Notes: generated by a model not told the origin, from the letters alone. DNA of 64,000 bases from Ricordea florida (GCA_949710005.1 OX453284.1:7982977-8046976); one strand, 5' to 3'; shown: positions 44,901-58,070, counted from the stretch's first letter. Numbers and translations: made by a program.

Positions 44901-47319
44901 CTAACGTTCCAGTGTTGAGAGACTAAGCCGTTCCATGCGACATCTTATTTTGCCTTCTGTGAAATGAAAAGAAAGAGGAATATGAGCAGCCTGAAAGCTG
45001 AAAATAAAAATGTTCCATAACCAGCTGTGATCACTATGTAACTCCAAGGTATAATATAAAAGCCAGCATGCTAAAATGAATATTTGATAACAACTAAAGA
45101 TAATTACCTATTTTCATATCAGTTATATATACTATTGGAAAGGGATATCCTTCACTGATAAAAACAAACTTTTTACAACTATTATTATTACCAGTATACT
45201 ACAATAAATACAATGTGTATATTACAAGCTTAAATATGTAAAGATGGTACATTGTATTCTATATTATCCTCTTTGTAATACAGGTACAGAAGGTTCACTT
45301 ACCTGGTTTATCATCTTGTAAAAAACCCCTTTTTGAGAAAGATACAATGAAAAGGGCATTTTTAACAAGCGATGCTTAACATGATAAAGCTTATAATAAA
45401 CGTAGTGCAAGGTAAATTTCATAGATGGAACCTACACATTATATCATCTTCAAACAAACCCAGCTTACAACTCAAGTAATGATGTAGGCTTTTAAAACAT
45501 GAACTGGTGAAAACCTACTGGCACTTATAACTATAAACAAAGACAAATGTAGTTAGCAATGATGTATTCCATATTAACTTACACTATCCTTGCAGTTTAC
45601 CAACAGCGCTAGCAAGAAGTTGGTAGGGTGCATGCTAAAAAGCCTTAAGAGACTTTTGAAGTACAGTACAGTGTGTATTGTCTCTTTGTACCTCCGCCAA
45701 GGAGGTTATGTTTTCACGCCTGTCTGTTTGTTTGTTTATTTGTCTGTCTGTTAATTGTGTTACGCAAAAACTAATCAACGGATTTACACCAAATTTGGTG
45801 GAAAGGTCACAAATGTACCCAGGATCAATCGATTAAAATTTGGGATTTATCCAGATTAAACTCCGGATCTCAGATCCAGATGAGTATAATATCAGGTGTA
45901 CATATGTGGCGGGGCAGAGGTATGCGCTCTACCGAGTGCCCTTCTAGTTTTTATTGTAATACAATTTGAATGAGTAGAATTTGAAGCAGCTTATCCAAAG
46001 ACTGTTATGGCTTTTAACCAGGATGTACTAGTTCAGATATACATGTAAAGGGTAATAAAATGCACTGAATATCTGCCCTCACAAAGGCAAGACCAAGACA
46101 TTCAATTACTATGATACAATGTCCTTTATTATAAGATTTGTACTTACTCTCCTTCTGACAGAACACAAGACTGCACCATTGCATCCATCATTACAGCCTG
46201 AGAACAGATGCATAATAAACAAATAAGTATATATAATAGGACTCCATGCTGTCCAATTAAGAAAATGTTGGATGAGAAAATTCAGAGCAACACCAAAATT
46301 GAACAAGGCCGCAGGCCGAGACCACTTTGGTGTTCCAAGGAATTTTTGAATCCAACATTTTCTTAATTGAACAAGCATGGAGTCCTGTTATTTGTTAATT
46401 ATATAGCTACCTCTAAATCCAATATTGGCAACTGTCCAATTTTTCTTAAATTGGATAGGTGTCCAATTTAAGAAAAATTGGACAGTTGCCAATATTGGAT
46501 TTAGAGGTAGTTAAATAATTAATCATTAAAATAAATAGATTTCACTAAAATAACAATTTATATCCACAACAACCAGATCCATTATAGAGTACAAAAGGGT
46601 TACAGTGTAGTTGTACCTTTATGCCAGCACTAAAAAGAAGGGAAATAGGTGTGCGGAGAAGCTACATTTTCATACATCATAATACCTGTTTGGAGAAGAT
46701 TTGCAGCCGTTGTGCATCTGAAGAAGCTTCTGACTCATCTCCTGTAGCATCAAATTCAAGCCAGAAAGTGTCCAGGGAATCTGGATCATCAGGTGGTGCT
46801 GGTGTGTAGTCCCATGACAACTCCTCAAATGCCAGACTCAACAAAATGTCCTTTAATATTTAATGCATTGAGTAATAATTATCATCATTGTACATGTACA
46901 TTATTATTATTATTACTATTACTATTACTATTACTATTACTATTACTATTACTATTACTATTACTATTACTATTACTATTACTATTACTATTACTATTAC
47001 TATAACTATAACTATAACTATAACTATTACTATTACTATTAGTAATGGTAATAGGACTGAGTGGAGTCCAATTTGGTTTGTAATCATACGAGTGATTAAC
47101 AAAATCAGACAACCGCGTAGCGGGAGTCCGATTTGTTTAATCACAAGTATGATTACAGACCGAATTGGACGACACAAAGTCTTATAATTTACCAATTAAT
47201 CATAACTGTAACAAAATTTTTAATGTATGAACTTCTTTTTTTAATCAAAACATGTGAAATTCCAAGATTTTTTATGCCAGAAGTGAAAAAAAAAAGCCAT
47301 TTAAGCACGTGCATGATGG

Positions 47320-47354
<35 letters not shown>

Positions 47355-50300
47355 TGTCCTATTTAACTGTCCTATTAAGGCTGAAATCAGGGCAGCTGAT
47401 AGCCAATCAGATTTGAGAATTTTGTTATAGTTATGATTATTATTATTATTATTATCATTATTGTTATTATCATTATCATTATTGGTACATGTCAGTATTA
47501 TGACTGACCACTCCTAATCCTTCAATAACAAACTGATGTACCAGTAACTAACATGTGACACAACACCAAGGGGAAGCATTTTTACTCTGGAAATGTATTA
47601 GCAAGTGATAAAAAGTGACATACATTCTTGTTGTCATCAATAACATGAATGCCATCTCTGTTGATTGCTACTCTAACAGGAACATCAGAAATCCCCCACA
47701 AGCTTGATAGTATGTTGGACGTTGGACGTTCTATTTGGCCCCTGAAAAAGACACTCCTGTGCATGGAAAAAAATAAAGATAGGTAATACAATGTCGTCTC
47801 TTCAATACAGGTCTGTGTAACATTCAGTTGCTTGGCAGGGTTTTCCTTTTCAGCCAGTGACCAGCAATTTTCACCACCTGTGAAAGGCTTCTTTGCGGGC
47901 AACTGCTTTAATAATAATTATTGTAACCAGAGCTAAGAATAGTGCTTCAAATAAAATGTTAAGGAATTCTATGGTGCTTGAAAGAAATGTTTCACACGTT
48001 AACAGTTGTCTTTAAGTAATGTACAGAAGAAGAAAAAAAAATGAAAGGTTTGTACCTCTGCTTGAGAACTTGATACATGCAGTAGACATTAAAACTTCTT
48101 TGGGTCAAATGCAGGGGATTTTCCAGTTCATTGGTTCGTGAAGTTCAAGAATGACATCACAGTTCATCAAAACATGACCCAAATTACAGTTACAGTAATG
48201 GCTGGTTTCCATTTGATTGCAGATAATCACAAACGATTGCAGATTGCAGATCTCAGATCACAAAGAGAGCTGTTTCCATATAATTGCAGATGATCGCAAA
48301 CGATGATCATCATCAGCTTCAAAACCATTGATCAATTAAATTTCTTGCCAATTTTTTCCAGCTGTTAGCCTTCTTTTTGTCTTTGAAATTCTGGAGCAAT
48401 TGCAGAAAAAAAGTGTTTCTATTAGATCACAGATGATTACAGAATTTTCTGCGTTCTGCAACCTGTGATCTGTGATCGTCTGCAATCATATAGAAACCAG
48501 CCTTAATTTGAACCGTAAATGTGATCATTGAATTCTGCAAACATTTTGTCGTTTTCAATACTTTTGCAAAATCAAGTCACGAATCACTGGCATCAACATT
48601 TCCTGTGCAATATTGATTCCAAGCATTTCCCAAATTCAAATGCCTAGAATGCACCAGATTGCATCTCTGAGTACTTAACTTTTCAAAATTTCCTGGGGGA
48701 GCATGCCCCCAGCCACCCACCCCCCTACCCAGCAGTTCATCCCTTCAGCACCCACTATGGGCACCTCACCCCCACATTATCTCCACCTGTTACAGTTCTA
48801 TTGACTTCAACTTCATTTGAAAAGGAAAACCCTGCTAGGGTCAACCAGATGCTATCCATGTGTTATGCTTCATGCTCTGTCTGCAACAAACAAACTGAAC
48901 TGCTATTTCATGTATATTCACTTACCCATAGAAAGGCAGGCCCCAGCAAAACTCCAAAAACTTCCTGTGGCATGAGTAAAGATCTGACACTTTTGCAGAC
49001 ATTTCTTCATACTGCCGTAAAAGTTTCTGTTCCAATGCAGAGCGTGGACTCTTCCCTCGGAATGACCAACTTGACTTGCAAACACCAGCAGGCAAGTAAT
49101 CTGTCAGGTTGGCCCTGAAATATCAAAAAAGTAAAGTCATTCAGATCAGGGCCTGTAGTGTCAGGGCCAAGGATATCACACTAACAGTGTCTTGCATGCA
49201 CAACATACATTACATCCAACTGTAAAAACCTCACCAGTCCAAGCCACACTTGGAAGGGTGCTGAACAATGCCTTCACCATAAAGCAGATTTTATCAACAC
49301 TGACAAACACCTCATTGTGGCACATGCATTGTGCAGTGTTTCTCCACCTACTGTAAAGGACTGTTGATGCTTCCTTAAGTGTTCCATATACATGTACAGG
49401 CTAATACTACAGATCTTGCATTGGTCTTGTATACAGAATGAACCTTGATCTACTTTAAATTAACAATATCATTCTTGACATTCTGAAGTAAGAGGGGGTT
49501 GCAGTCCATAGGTCGAATGTAACAACAGCAATACACATACAGCAGAATGAGACCTGGGAGCTGACTGCCAAATGTTGATGAACATATATCACTGTGAAAG
49601 GAAAGATGCAAATGTCCAAATAAATCTTTCACAGAGCTTAATCCCTTTTCTTTTTCTTTTTTTTTTTTCTTTTTACATGCCCACTGTGAGTCTGAGGAGA
49701 GTCTAGGAAGACCTACTTCAAAAATCCAGGAGTATGTATTGAAGCATCATAATGTCCATGATCAATGTAAACCAGAATGCCGCCAAGCATCAAAGCATCT
49801 GCAGTGGTGATTGGATAGTTTCCGCTTAAAATATTGTACTTGGCCTGAGTAGAAGATAGTAAAATTGATATATCCATTAAAAACAGGACATGGTTTACAC
49901 CAGATAAGTCGACCTATACAATATTTTTTTTCGAGTGATATGTTAGAAGGAACAAATTACCTCATTTACATGAATAATTTAGCCCCCCTGACAATTACGT
50001 GCCCCTCTCAAATAAGTGCAACCTAAAAAGATCAAAAATTAAATAAGTGCCCCCCCCCCCCCACTTGAATAAGCGTACCTCCAAAAAAGTACTAGAATCA
50101 CTGTGAAATAGGTTTTTTTTAGAACTGCAGTGATAACTGGCTTAATAGACTGAAATGCTTTGTTGGACTGTATCACATGTATTAGACAATATTTGTTAGA
50201 CTGTATCACATGTATTAGACAGTATTTGTTAGAGTGTATTGTGTGAACAATATGTTATGTTAATGTTTCCACTTCAAAACTTGTTCTAAAATGTTCTAGT

Positions 50301-53300
50301 GGACAGTACCATCAAGTTTCACTTTGTTGTGAAGTGTAAGATAACAATTAATTTGCTTCAGACTTGATTCCCTTTGCAACTAAAATGATGAAAATTCAAT
50401 AAGTGCCCTCCCTCAAATAAGTGCCCCCCTAAAAAGACCAAAAATGAGGTAAGCACCCCAGGTGCTTATTCGAATAAACACAGTAATGACAAAATGTAAT
50501 ACTGTATCTAATTTCATGAACAAGCACAACCTAGCTATAGTAATATCAAGCAATCTGTGGTTGGGGCAGGTACATCCAGTAAGTTCTGTAATGGGTACAC
50601 CTGTACAAGGTCTGCCAGAGCAACACCCCAAGTGAGTAACTCAAACTTAATCTCATTGTTTTGGTGGTATGTTGATAGGCCTTGACATTTAAAGACATTT
50701 ACCATTGTGGTGCAATACTAATTGGTGGTAGGGAAGACATAATTATTCATAGCACATATGAGTGCACCTACATGCATTCATGTTGATAAGTGTTCTAGAT
50801 GGCTACCAGGAATTTTCAGTTTTAGTGAAGATACAGAATTGTTTGTGCTGCTCATTCATTGCATGTAGATTATAGATGGACTTTGACCAATAATAAATGA
50901 CTGGAGGGACTACCTCTTCAAAGAGCCTCCTCATTACTCTGTCATCTTTTATCTAAAAAAGAAAGGACAACACTTAACTTGCCAATGTCACAAAACTGCA
51001 ACTACTCGATGCAATGCAACTTCTTGACTGAAGGCTACCCAATCAAATTTTCACACACTTTATCCCATCAGGACAGACTATCTAAGCAATAGAATCTCTA
51101 TAAATGTTTTGTGTTTCACATAAAATGCATATAATTTGCTCTATAATTGTACAAGACATAAGAAAAACAATCATCTTAGCCTGTAGAAACTCACCACAAT
51201 AATCTTCTGTGTCAAAAACAGAAATTCTGAATTTGTATGCACATTTATTTGGGTTGCCTTGGTTTGCCTAGTAACACTATAATGCTACTGACTTATAAAA
51301 TGTACTGGACAATCTGATAACTTGATTTTAACCAGCTTTTAATCATACAAACAAGTGCAATGTTAATTTTGAACCCAGTCTGTTACTGCAGTCTTGCTTC
51401 GTGAATCACTCGGCAAAGGATTCCTCCTTACCTGACAGCTCATTGGGAACAAGGAAGACCTCAGCAGCTAGCAGGGAATCAGTGATGACAAAAAATCATG
51501 CATTCACAAGTTTTGTCTGGTACAAACCTTTCATCCCTGAGCACATAATATTGTACCACATTCAACTCAGTTCTCAGAACCACATAATGGCAAGGTTAAG
51601 TACCTTCCCACAAAATGGTTACTGCATATTTTGGCAAACCGAGAAATACAGGTGAGTGGAACTGAATATAGTTTGATTTGGTGGCAAGTTGAACTGTGAT
51701 TCAGCTACTGAAATAGCAGCAATCAGTACTGTCAATAACACCCGGTTCCCGCCAGAGCTCCAGCAGGTGATCTTGTCCAAATCGTCGGCTATATTTCTTG
51801 CGTTAATGTGCTTATGAACAAATAATTTTAAGGAACTTTAGTCAACTCTGCTGGGTGCTACCATTTGGCAGCCACCCACTTCAAATCTTATTGAAAGCAC
51901 TGAACAATATTGGCAATCTTCCCAGCAGTTTATTGATGGTCCAACAGCTTAAATAATCAACATGACACTACAAGCATCGCCCATGTTAATCTTGCATATC
52001 TACACCTATAAATCTGAAATGATTCGCGCAAGATGTTTTGAAACAGGCAAAGTATTCACATAATTTGACCTTTACTATACAGTGGTAATGTACATACTCT
52101 TTTCTCCTCAGGAAGTGGGAAAAAGGAATTCCTCTGGTAACACAAAATTGGCTCATCTGTAAGGGAAGAAGGAAGTTTCCATCACTGAAAATATCTGTTC
52201 CTACAACCTGACTTTTTGCTGGGGACCAAAAATCTACTTTCTTTCAACAAGACTCCATAAAGCGCAAATGTCATGAATAGGAGATTATTATCATTATTCC
52301 ACAGCTGCTGTCTGATAAACTCCTTGTAGATAAACCATTGCTGCCCACTTCAGGGCCAGTTTTTTGGATATCAATCATTGACAAGTAGAAGAATTCTTAC
52401 ACAAACTGATGTTGTCTTACTTAGTATGAAAACTATGCCAGCGTGTGGCATCTCGGTCAATCAGAAAAAAAAGAAATACTAGTGATAAATATTAAAGTGT
52501 GTAGTGTTGGAGTGAGCACATTCCTTCCTTTGGTCTAACTTCAACTTTGAGTTTGAATAAAGTATACAAGAGTATATTCTATGGTACCAAGGGCCAATTG
52601 GACCTGAGAATTGTACTTTGCACTTCCTACCCATGTGTGAAATATAAGTGTACCTTTCTCTGCAGCTTCTTCAGTTGCATTGGTGAACTTCTTTAACAAT
52701 TCTGACCACACTTTGCGTAACCTGAAAGGTCGGTGATGGTCTTTCAGCTGAAGCTCTGTAAAAAAAATAACATTTGTTTCACAAATAAGGAAAGAACTAA
52801 CAACCTATGACTCTAAACTGTAATCTCTTGAACAAGGAAGTGATCTCATCGATGTGGCACATGGAAAATACGTGTACAATATTTTCTAAGACTTACGCAG
52901 AAGGGGTGACATCAACCAGATACAAAAAACTTGTGAAGAAACTGGAGGGAGAGAGAGATTCTCTGCCATAATTCCATTGATTGTTCCTGCAGTAGTATTT
53001 CTTCCATCTTCTAGGTTTAACAAACGTCCTGATTTCTCCACCAAGAACACTCCAACTGTCATTGCTATAAGCAAAAGAAACAATACATTTATCAAAGGAA
53101 GGGGTACTCAGTTTTGCAAGTACTAATACTACATGTATAAAAACTACTGTTCAGGTACAGAGTTTCAATAGTAGATATGCTATAAAATAACTCCATTCAT
53201 GCTGTGACATTGTTGTATAGTGATGGCAAGCTGTTCTGTGAGCAATCAGCCCTAGACATATCCACATTTTGCAACTGTGATGTTGTACATGTAGCTGTGG

Positions 53301-53579
53301 ATGTAGTAACTTGGAATTGACCCATTGTTAGCATATGTGATATACAAACTGGAACAAAGTGTACTTGTGGCTGATTAACTTACGCTGTGAAGAGACTGAT
53401 CGATTCAGCATTGCATCCCCTCTACTTCCCCATGATATAGACTTCTTTAGGCTTGGTTTTTGTCTTTTAACAGCCGGGTTTTCTTCGGAGTATAACCTCT
53501 TAAATTCTGGGGAGCCCTTGTTTTCCTTATCCATTTGTGAGAGCTCCAGCCTTTCACTGTTATTGTCCCCAGAAGCCAT
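44901..53579 (-). CDS. FRMD8: FRMD8-like FERM domain protein (iRhom-binding family)
   Basis: FRMD8/iTAP binds iRhoms and stabilises the iRhom-ADAM17 sheddase complex at the cell surface in mammals. Exons in transcript order: 53579-53384, 53064-52897, 52755-52654, 52156-52098, 50952-50914, 49844-49717, 49114-48926, 47756-47624, 46850-46686, 46197-46148, 45328-45303, 44956-44901. The sum is 1311 nt, or 436 residues plus stop, against about 464 in human. Matches include the FERM F1 block (SQVFCIWLMSPLLQLQLKDH), RNSFFPLPEE, YLPAGVCK, FCWGLPFYGSVFFRGQIERP, VAINRDGIHVIDDNKN and LAFEELSWDYTP..FWLEFD. The N-terminus is Ser/Lys-rich and variable. The last two exons (26 and 56 nt, ending MERLSLSTLER) are the least certain; the human C-terminal tail is longer. 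An acceptor at 53586 implies an upstream non-coding exon. Confidence 0.9.
45690..45950 (+). repeat. Dispersed repeat ACCTCCGCCAAGGAGGTTAT
   Basis: Begins TACCTCCGCCAAGGAGGTTA, continues TTTTCACGCCTGTCTGTTTG and ACACCAAATTTGGTGGAAAG, and ends GCAGAGGTATGCGCTCTACC. A related reversed segment is at about 42960-43075. FRMD8 intron. Confidence 0.6.
46235..46393. mobile_element. Palindromic MITE in FRMD8 intron
   Basis: AATAGGACTCCATGCTGTCC..AATTAAGAAAATGTTGGAT is inverted as ATCCAACATTTTCTTAATTG..AGCATGGAGTCCTGTTATT. It lies 13 bp left of the perfect hairpin at 46407. Confidence 0.75.
46407..46510. repeat. Perfect 49-bp inverted repeat with 6-bp loop
   Basis: The arm 46407-46455 (CTACCTCTAAATCCAATATT..) is the exact reverse complement of 46462-46510, checked base by base. 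The loop is TAGGTG. It lies in the FRMD8 intron between exons 46148-46197 and 46686-46850. Confidence 0.95.
46900..47040 (+). repeat. (ATTACT)n microsatellite
   Basis: About twenty ATTACT hexamers, partly ATAACT, lead straight into the MITE at 47041. The long Leu/Ile/Ser open frames here are by-products of the repeat. Confidence 0.9.
47041..47439 (+). mobile_element. Two-module MITE, copy 2 (FRMD8 intron)
   Basis: Almost collinear with 28990-29380, including CCGCGTAGCGGGAGTCCGAT and CAGGGCAGxTGATAGCCAAT. It sits between an ATTACT microsatellite on the left and an ATT/ATC-type run on the right. Confidence 0.8.
48197..48514. mobile_element. Inverted-repeat MITE with GATTGCAGAT units
   Basis: TGGCTGGTTTCCATTTGATTGCAGA at the left pairs with TCTGCAATCATATAGAAACC(AGCC) at the right. 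ATTGCAGATxATCxCAAACG units repeat inside. Its ends resemble the GGCTGGTTTTCACT ends of 28131-28586. FRMD8 intron. Confidence 0.75.
49975..50480 (+). repeat. AATAAGTGCCCCC-rich repeat region
   Basis: Motifs such as CTCAAATAAGTGC and AATAAGTGCCCCCC recur at both ends (49975-50095 and 50395-50475). A 36-bp tandem duplication lies between them (TTAGACTGTATCACATGTA-type, 50163-50225). The repeat ends CCAGGTGCTTATTCGAATAA. FRMD8 intron. Confidence 0.5.
51725..51906 (+). mobile_element. MITE GCCAGAGCTCC family, copy 1
   Basis: Shares CGCCAGAGCTCC, TTAATGTGCTTATGAACA and CTTCAAATCTTATTGAAAGC with 61236-61405. FRMD8 intron. Confidence 0.7.
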
Positions 53580-54580
53580 TGTGGTCTAAACAAATATACC
53601 AAATGTCAAATAAGGTTGCAAACTTATTATTAACTGCATGAAAGTACTGGAACTGAAAAAAGGTGCTGTTTTGAAACTTGTTCTTTGAGAACTGAAATAA
53701 ATGAAAGGTTCATCACAATTTCTGTCCCCAACAGTAGCTAGCCAAGTACAATTACAGAGTAAACTTAATAAGAATACAAGGGAATTACTATGTGCATACT
53801 AGTATGGGTCCAAAAAAGTCTACTAGTATGGATTCAAAATGTTTTGTGGGCCTCAAGCCAGCTGTTGGTAACTTACCGGTAATGTGTTAGTAAACTGTTG
53901 GCCAACAGTCAACGGACTGTCGGTGGAGGTGAGCTGTTTTTCACTTTTACCCATGTATATATACATGTAGTAAGCAATTCATAGTAAACACCACACAGTT
54001 ATAGGCCACGGCATGGCATCCTTACTTATCTCTTTTTATGTTTCACAATACTTCCCTTTGTTTTACACCTTATAGAGCTAATGGGGCACTGACACAATCA
54101 TATTTTCATCTATATCATCCAATTCTTTAGTCAATAACCCCTTGTACACTGTAATTAGTTAATATATGTACAAAGAATGGCTGTGATCAAGTGATGGCTG
54201 GTTGGGCAATTCCTACATACAACATACGGTGTAGGTAAGGTTGTGTCCCAAAATTTTAGTAGTAATAGTGCACATGTTTTAAAAGCCAGCAACCGGAAAT
54301 AGCACATATCTGCTGCTTAAGCAGAACAGATCAAGTGGGGATAAGCTCCTGAGTGACCATTGCTGATAACAAAATTAAGACGATTCTTAAGGACTCCATC
54401 AATAATATTGGTTTGATGGTAAGAGGAAGGCAACACATGCCCTTTTTTCATTCTTACTTGGAGAGGTAATTTTCATATAAACCCCTTATCACCATAATTT
54501 GGCTTAGTCTGTTCACCAAATTAATCCATACACTGTGATTTTGCTACCAAAATGTATGCAAAGTATAGAAGAGCACGTAC

Positions 54581-54720
54581 CATCTCACTCGCTGCTTAAC
54601 GCTTCCGCTAATGTGTAGAGGCAATCCTCTTGACTCCGATAATATAACTACTGAATATCTATTTTGGGGACGTTCTGTCATGTAAACGCGCAAATCCGGA
54701 GCAGATACGTAATATAAACA
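54581..54720 (-). other. Candidate 5' UTR exon of the FRMD8-like gene
   Basis: The coding first exon is preceded by a good acceptor (tttgtttag, 53586-53594), so the 5' UTR is probably split. A gtacgtgc donor on the minus strand at 54580-54573 could end a non-coding first exon. The 54720 limit is a guess. Confidence 0.3.
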
Positions 54721-56499
54721 AATGTAATACGTGTAGTATTGTTCGCCACCCAAGAATGTGGATGTATATTGAGTTATTAATTGACCAAAGGATTATTCCT
54801 TATAAGTTACTTAGTTGGAAAGCGCTTTGGGGTGTCCTGATAATGGCCTTCCGTTGGTAAGGAGAAACAGAACCACAAAAGCCCTCTTAGGAATCTGTGC
54901 AGAAGGAACTAGTAAATCCTAACGAATCTAAATGTTCGCCGTCAACTGAATTTAGGAACCCACACCATGGTTGTTCTACCATTTTAAAGTAAAGTGTTGA
55001 GCTCGATGTAACGATAAGGCTTTAAGACAGCGAGAAAAACGTACGTTGTGTTTTCGAATTCACATTGCAGTCACGTCTCCCAGAGGGAAAATTTTCTCAG
55101 GAAGAGTGTGAAGCCGGATAGTAATTAAACCATGTTTATATAATAGCGTGCGGGATTCGCTGCTCTTACACACTAGTCTGCGTAAATAACATGAATCATA
55201 ATATAACTTACTGGGAAGATGTGTTAGTCCAACCAGTCAGAACGCAGTCATCGACGAAAAGAACTCGTCTAACAACGGCCCGTAATCATCCAGCGCGACT
55301 GTTTCCCTTAAACCAGTCTGAAATCGAGGAGCCGTTGACCGCGGAAGGTCAACTCCTGCGCAATTCTGACGAAATACGTCACACCCTCATAGTGCTTTCT
55401 CATTCAAGGAGCACCTTCACGTCACTGAACGGTATTTTATCATAACAGTTTGTTTATATTGGGGTTTACTTCATAAAAGCCCTGAATAACTTTCCCCCTG
55501 AACAATGATTTCACAATTTTCTTAATCCACCCATGAAGTTCCAAGTATCATGATTACCCAGAAGGCCACTGGTTCTACACGAAAAATACTCGAGTGCTTA
55601 TCGAAAGACTCGAGTGACAAGTGGCAAAGTGGTGGCTGTTTGGGTAGCCTGCGAACGAAGATGTTCTTCCGGACTCGATTCTCTTCGGGCGAAGAGAATC
55701 GATTAGCTTTTTGGACCGATTTCGGGCGCAACAGCTTGCGCTGTAATTTGCGAACAAGACAGTCTCCAAGAATAAAATTTTGCATTAAAACTGGCCTGTT
55801 TTGCTCGCATTTTTGCGACAGTATTCTCGTGACCTACCCTCCCCTGCTATATCTACAGACGTCTACTCTCTTTTGGCTAATGTCTTCAGAATTTCTCTCC
55901 CACCCACCCTCTGACAATACGATCTACCCCATCTCACTATTCCCTTGTATTACTCATACCCGCCCTGGGTAACGTCCGCTGGCAATATCCGCTATTTTCC
56001 TATTTGTTAGGTATTCTAAAGAGGCAGGAGCCCATTACCCGGAGCGTGCAACTTCCCTTTATTCGTGCAACGGCGTTTTCACAAGTAGTTTTATTTTCAG
56101 AGACGTCTTTCCCGCGAAAATTAAGTTTCCGGTGACGTCCGCATCGAGACAAAGCTTCTAGAAAATTGGCGGCCCAGATACAATTTTTTGGTACTCTATT
56201 TAGTTCTCCGCCACTCATTTTCCATCATTCCAATCGTATCCTTCCATCAGATGGCCCTCCCAATATACCACGCGTTTTACTTGCACTTTCCACGTTCTCG
56301 TTGAACTTTCTCGTTCAATCATCATTCTCTACTCCTTGTTCCAGGTTGAAGAAATCTGCTATTCTACTGACAGGTTCTTCTGCATTTTCGTCTGAGCTCT
56401 TGTCCAGGCTTTGTATCCTTGTTTAGAGACTGCGAAGGTTTCTTGTTCCTCATCCTCCTCAGAACTGCTGTTGTAATTGACTAAGGTTAGAGCCATGCC

Positions 56500-56830
56500 A
56501 TCGTAAAGGTAAAGGTGCCTCTTTTTCCTCACTTGCAGCTAGTAGCTGAATTGCGGAGGAACCAGAGGGTGAGATCGAACATCAGCATATAGAAGGCGCC
56601 TCTCGCAGCCACCTCAGTCCATAGATGATCTCACCCCACCCGCCCAGACCAATGACGGCACAAGTCAGCTAGAACATGACACCAGGAACACTCCCTACTC
56701 TTTTTGAACGGCGCCATGCGTTCTTTTACGTCCCACAGATTATCAATATCCAGTGTTGTGAGACGGGATCTAAAGTTTATCGTCCTTATCCGAGTGGTAT
56801 CCGACTAGCAGGAGATCGAAGGTGCAACAA
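56500..56830 (-). mobile_element. SINE-body-related sequence, reverse orientation
   Basis: CTTTTACGTCCCACA and GTTGTGAGACGGGATCTAAAG..ATCGTCCTTATCCGAG (56722-56795) are the inverse of body motifs in the SINE at 8030-8415 (GATAAGGAAGATAAACC, CTCGTCTCACAAC, TGGGACGTTAAAGAA). Confidence 0.55.
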
Positions 56831-57858
56831 GCAAGCAACCAATAAAGCAACGGAGTAGGACATGCTCTTTTGCGGTCGGCGTTTTGTGAACAGATGTGCT
56901 GAATGAAATTAAAGATTTTTCCGTTGAATTAGATGAAATGAAACTCTTCTGACTTTTTTGCAAAAACGATTGAGGACTTGTGATGTTACTTTGAAAAGGC
57001 CAAAAGCAAAGAAGCCTACTCAGAGACCAGTGCATAAAGTCTTTAAAACAATAGGTGTTTCTAAAAGACTAATTGAAAACATAATTACAAACAGCAATTC
57101 ATTGAAATTCAAAATTCAAACATGACCCCAAAACAACTTCACCTGGATTTAACTGACAATGTATTAAACATACGTTTACGCCAGTCCAGCAACTAAAAGC
57201 AAGCATATCAAAGGTTCTCGGTCATCGTGTACCGGTACACAAGAGTCGATATACAATAGACCAAACACATTAGAGCGAAACAATGACTCCTAAAAAAAGA
57301 AAATACAATGGTTATTCCCTTGTGTACGGCCATACGAGGACAGAGCCAATATCAAAGGCGAAATAGAAAGTAACAGGCCAATCTCAATAGAACCAACAGA
57401 AAGAGCCGCATCCAAATAATTCAATCGAAATGCACTGCCAATGTAGGCCCCGTTTGTTTAATATTGAACAGGGCCGCGGTTCGATTCAGCGATAAGTGTG
57501 AATTATATCTGCAGTTTAACGGCTACTTGTCTCATCAAAGCTTGATATTAAACTCACGCAGAAAGGCGTTGGTGGTTCTTGAAATTGAATATTCGGTTCC
57601 GTAAATGTTAATTGAGCGGCTCAGTGTTGTCCTATTTTGAAATGTGGACAAGATCAACCAAAACAGCGTTGTCCTTTAAGCTATGTCCAGTGTACTTTGT
57701 GAAGCCTGAAACAGTCGACTGTGGTAAGCCGTCTTCCGTCGAAAGCGCGAAATCTCGTACAGCAACATGGGCATGACGTCATAGGGAGCGCATGCGCAGT
57801 TTGAAATCAAACTTAGAACTATAGACTACCCTAATTTTTCCATATGATATCAGGTACA

Positions 57859-58070
57859 GCCGGCGTGGTCTAGTGGATAGAGCAGTCGACTAGGATGCGA
57901 TAGGTACCGGGTTCGAAGCGCGGGATGGCTCTCGATCTGGCTTGGGGGCCGGGCCATCCCACCCCCTTGGCGTTTCTGCGAAGGTGCCTAGGAATTACTC
58001 TCCATCTGGCTTGGGGGCTGGGTAATTTCACCCCTCCATCCGCACCATTTTTATCGTTAATATTTTTAAA
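57859..58070 (+). mobile_element. tRNA-derived SINE, second family
   Basis: GCCGGCGTGGTCTAGTGGAT (A-box type) and GGGTTCGAAGC (B-box type, about 57909-57919) are followed by a duplicated segment (TCTCGATCTGGCTTGGGGGC and TCTCCATCTGGCTTGGGGGC). An alternative reading as a tRNA gene is unlikely because the acceptor arm ends do not pair well. Confidence 0.65.

Noticed and set aside
46793..47187. Long open frames of poly-Leu, poly-Ile/Thr and poly-Ser/Asn on both strands
   Set aside because: Translations of the ATTACT microsatellite; no splice context or composition of a real protein.
48801..49118. Plus-strand 105-codon gene
   Set aside because: Antisense shadow of FRMD8 exon 48926-49114, which carries clear family motifs on the minus strand.
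55550..55972. 140-codon frame, possible gene
   Set aside because: It overlaps a local inverted repeat and an equally open antisense frame; no recognisable motif.
57859..57935. Functional tRNA gene
   Set aside because: Box motifs are present, but the arms pair poorly and a SINE-like body with an internal duplication follows.
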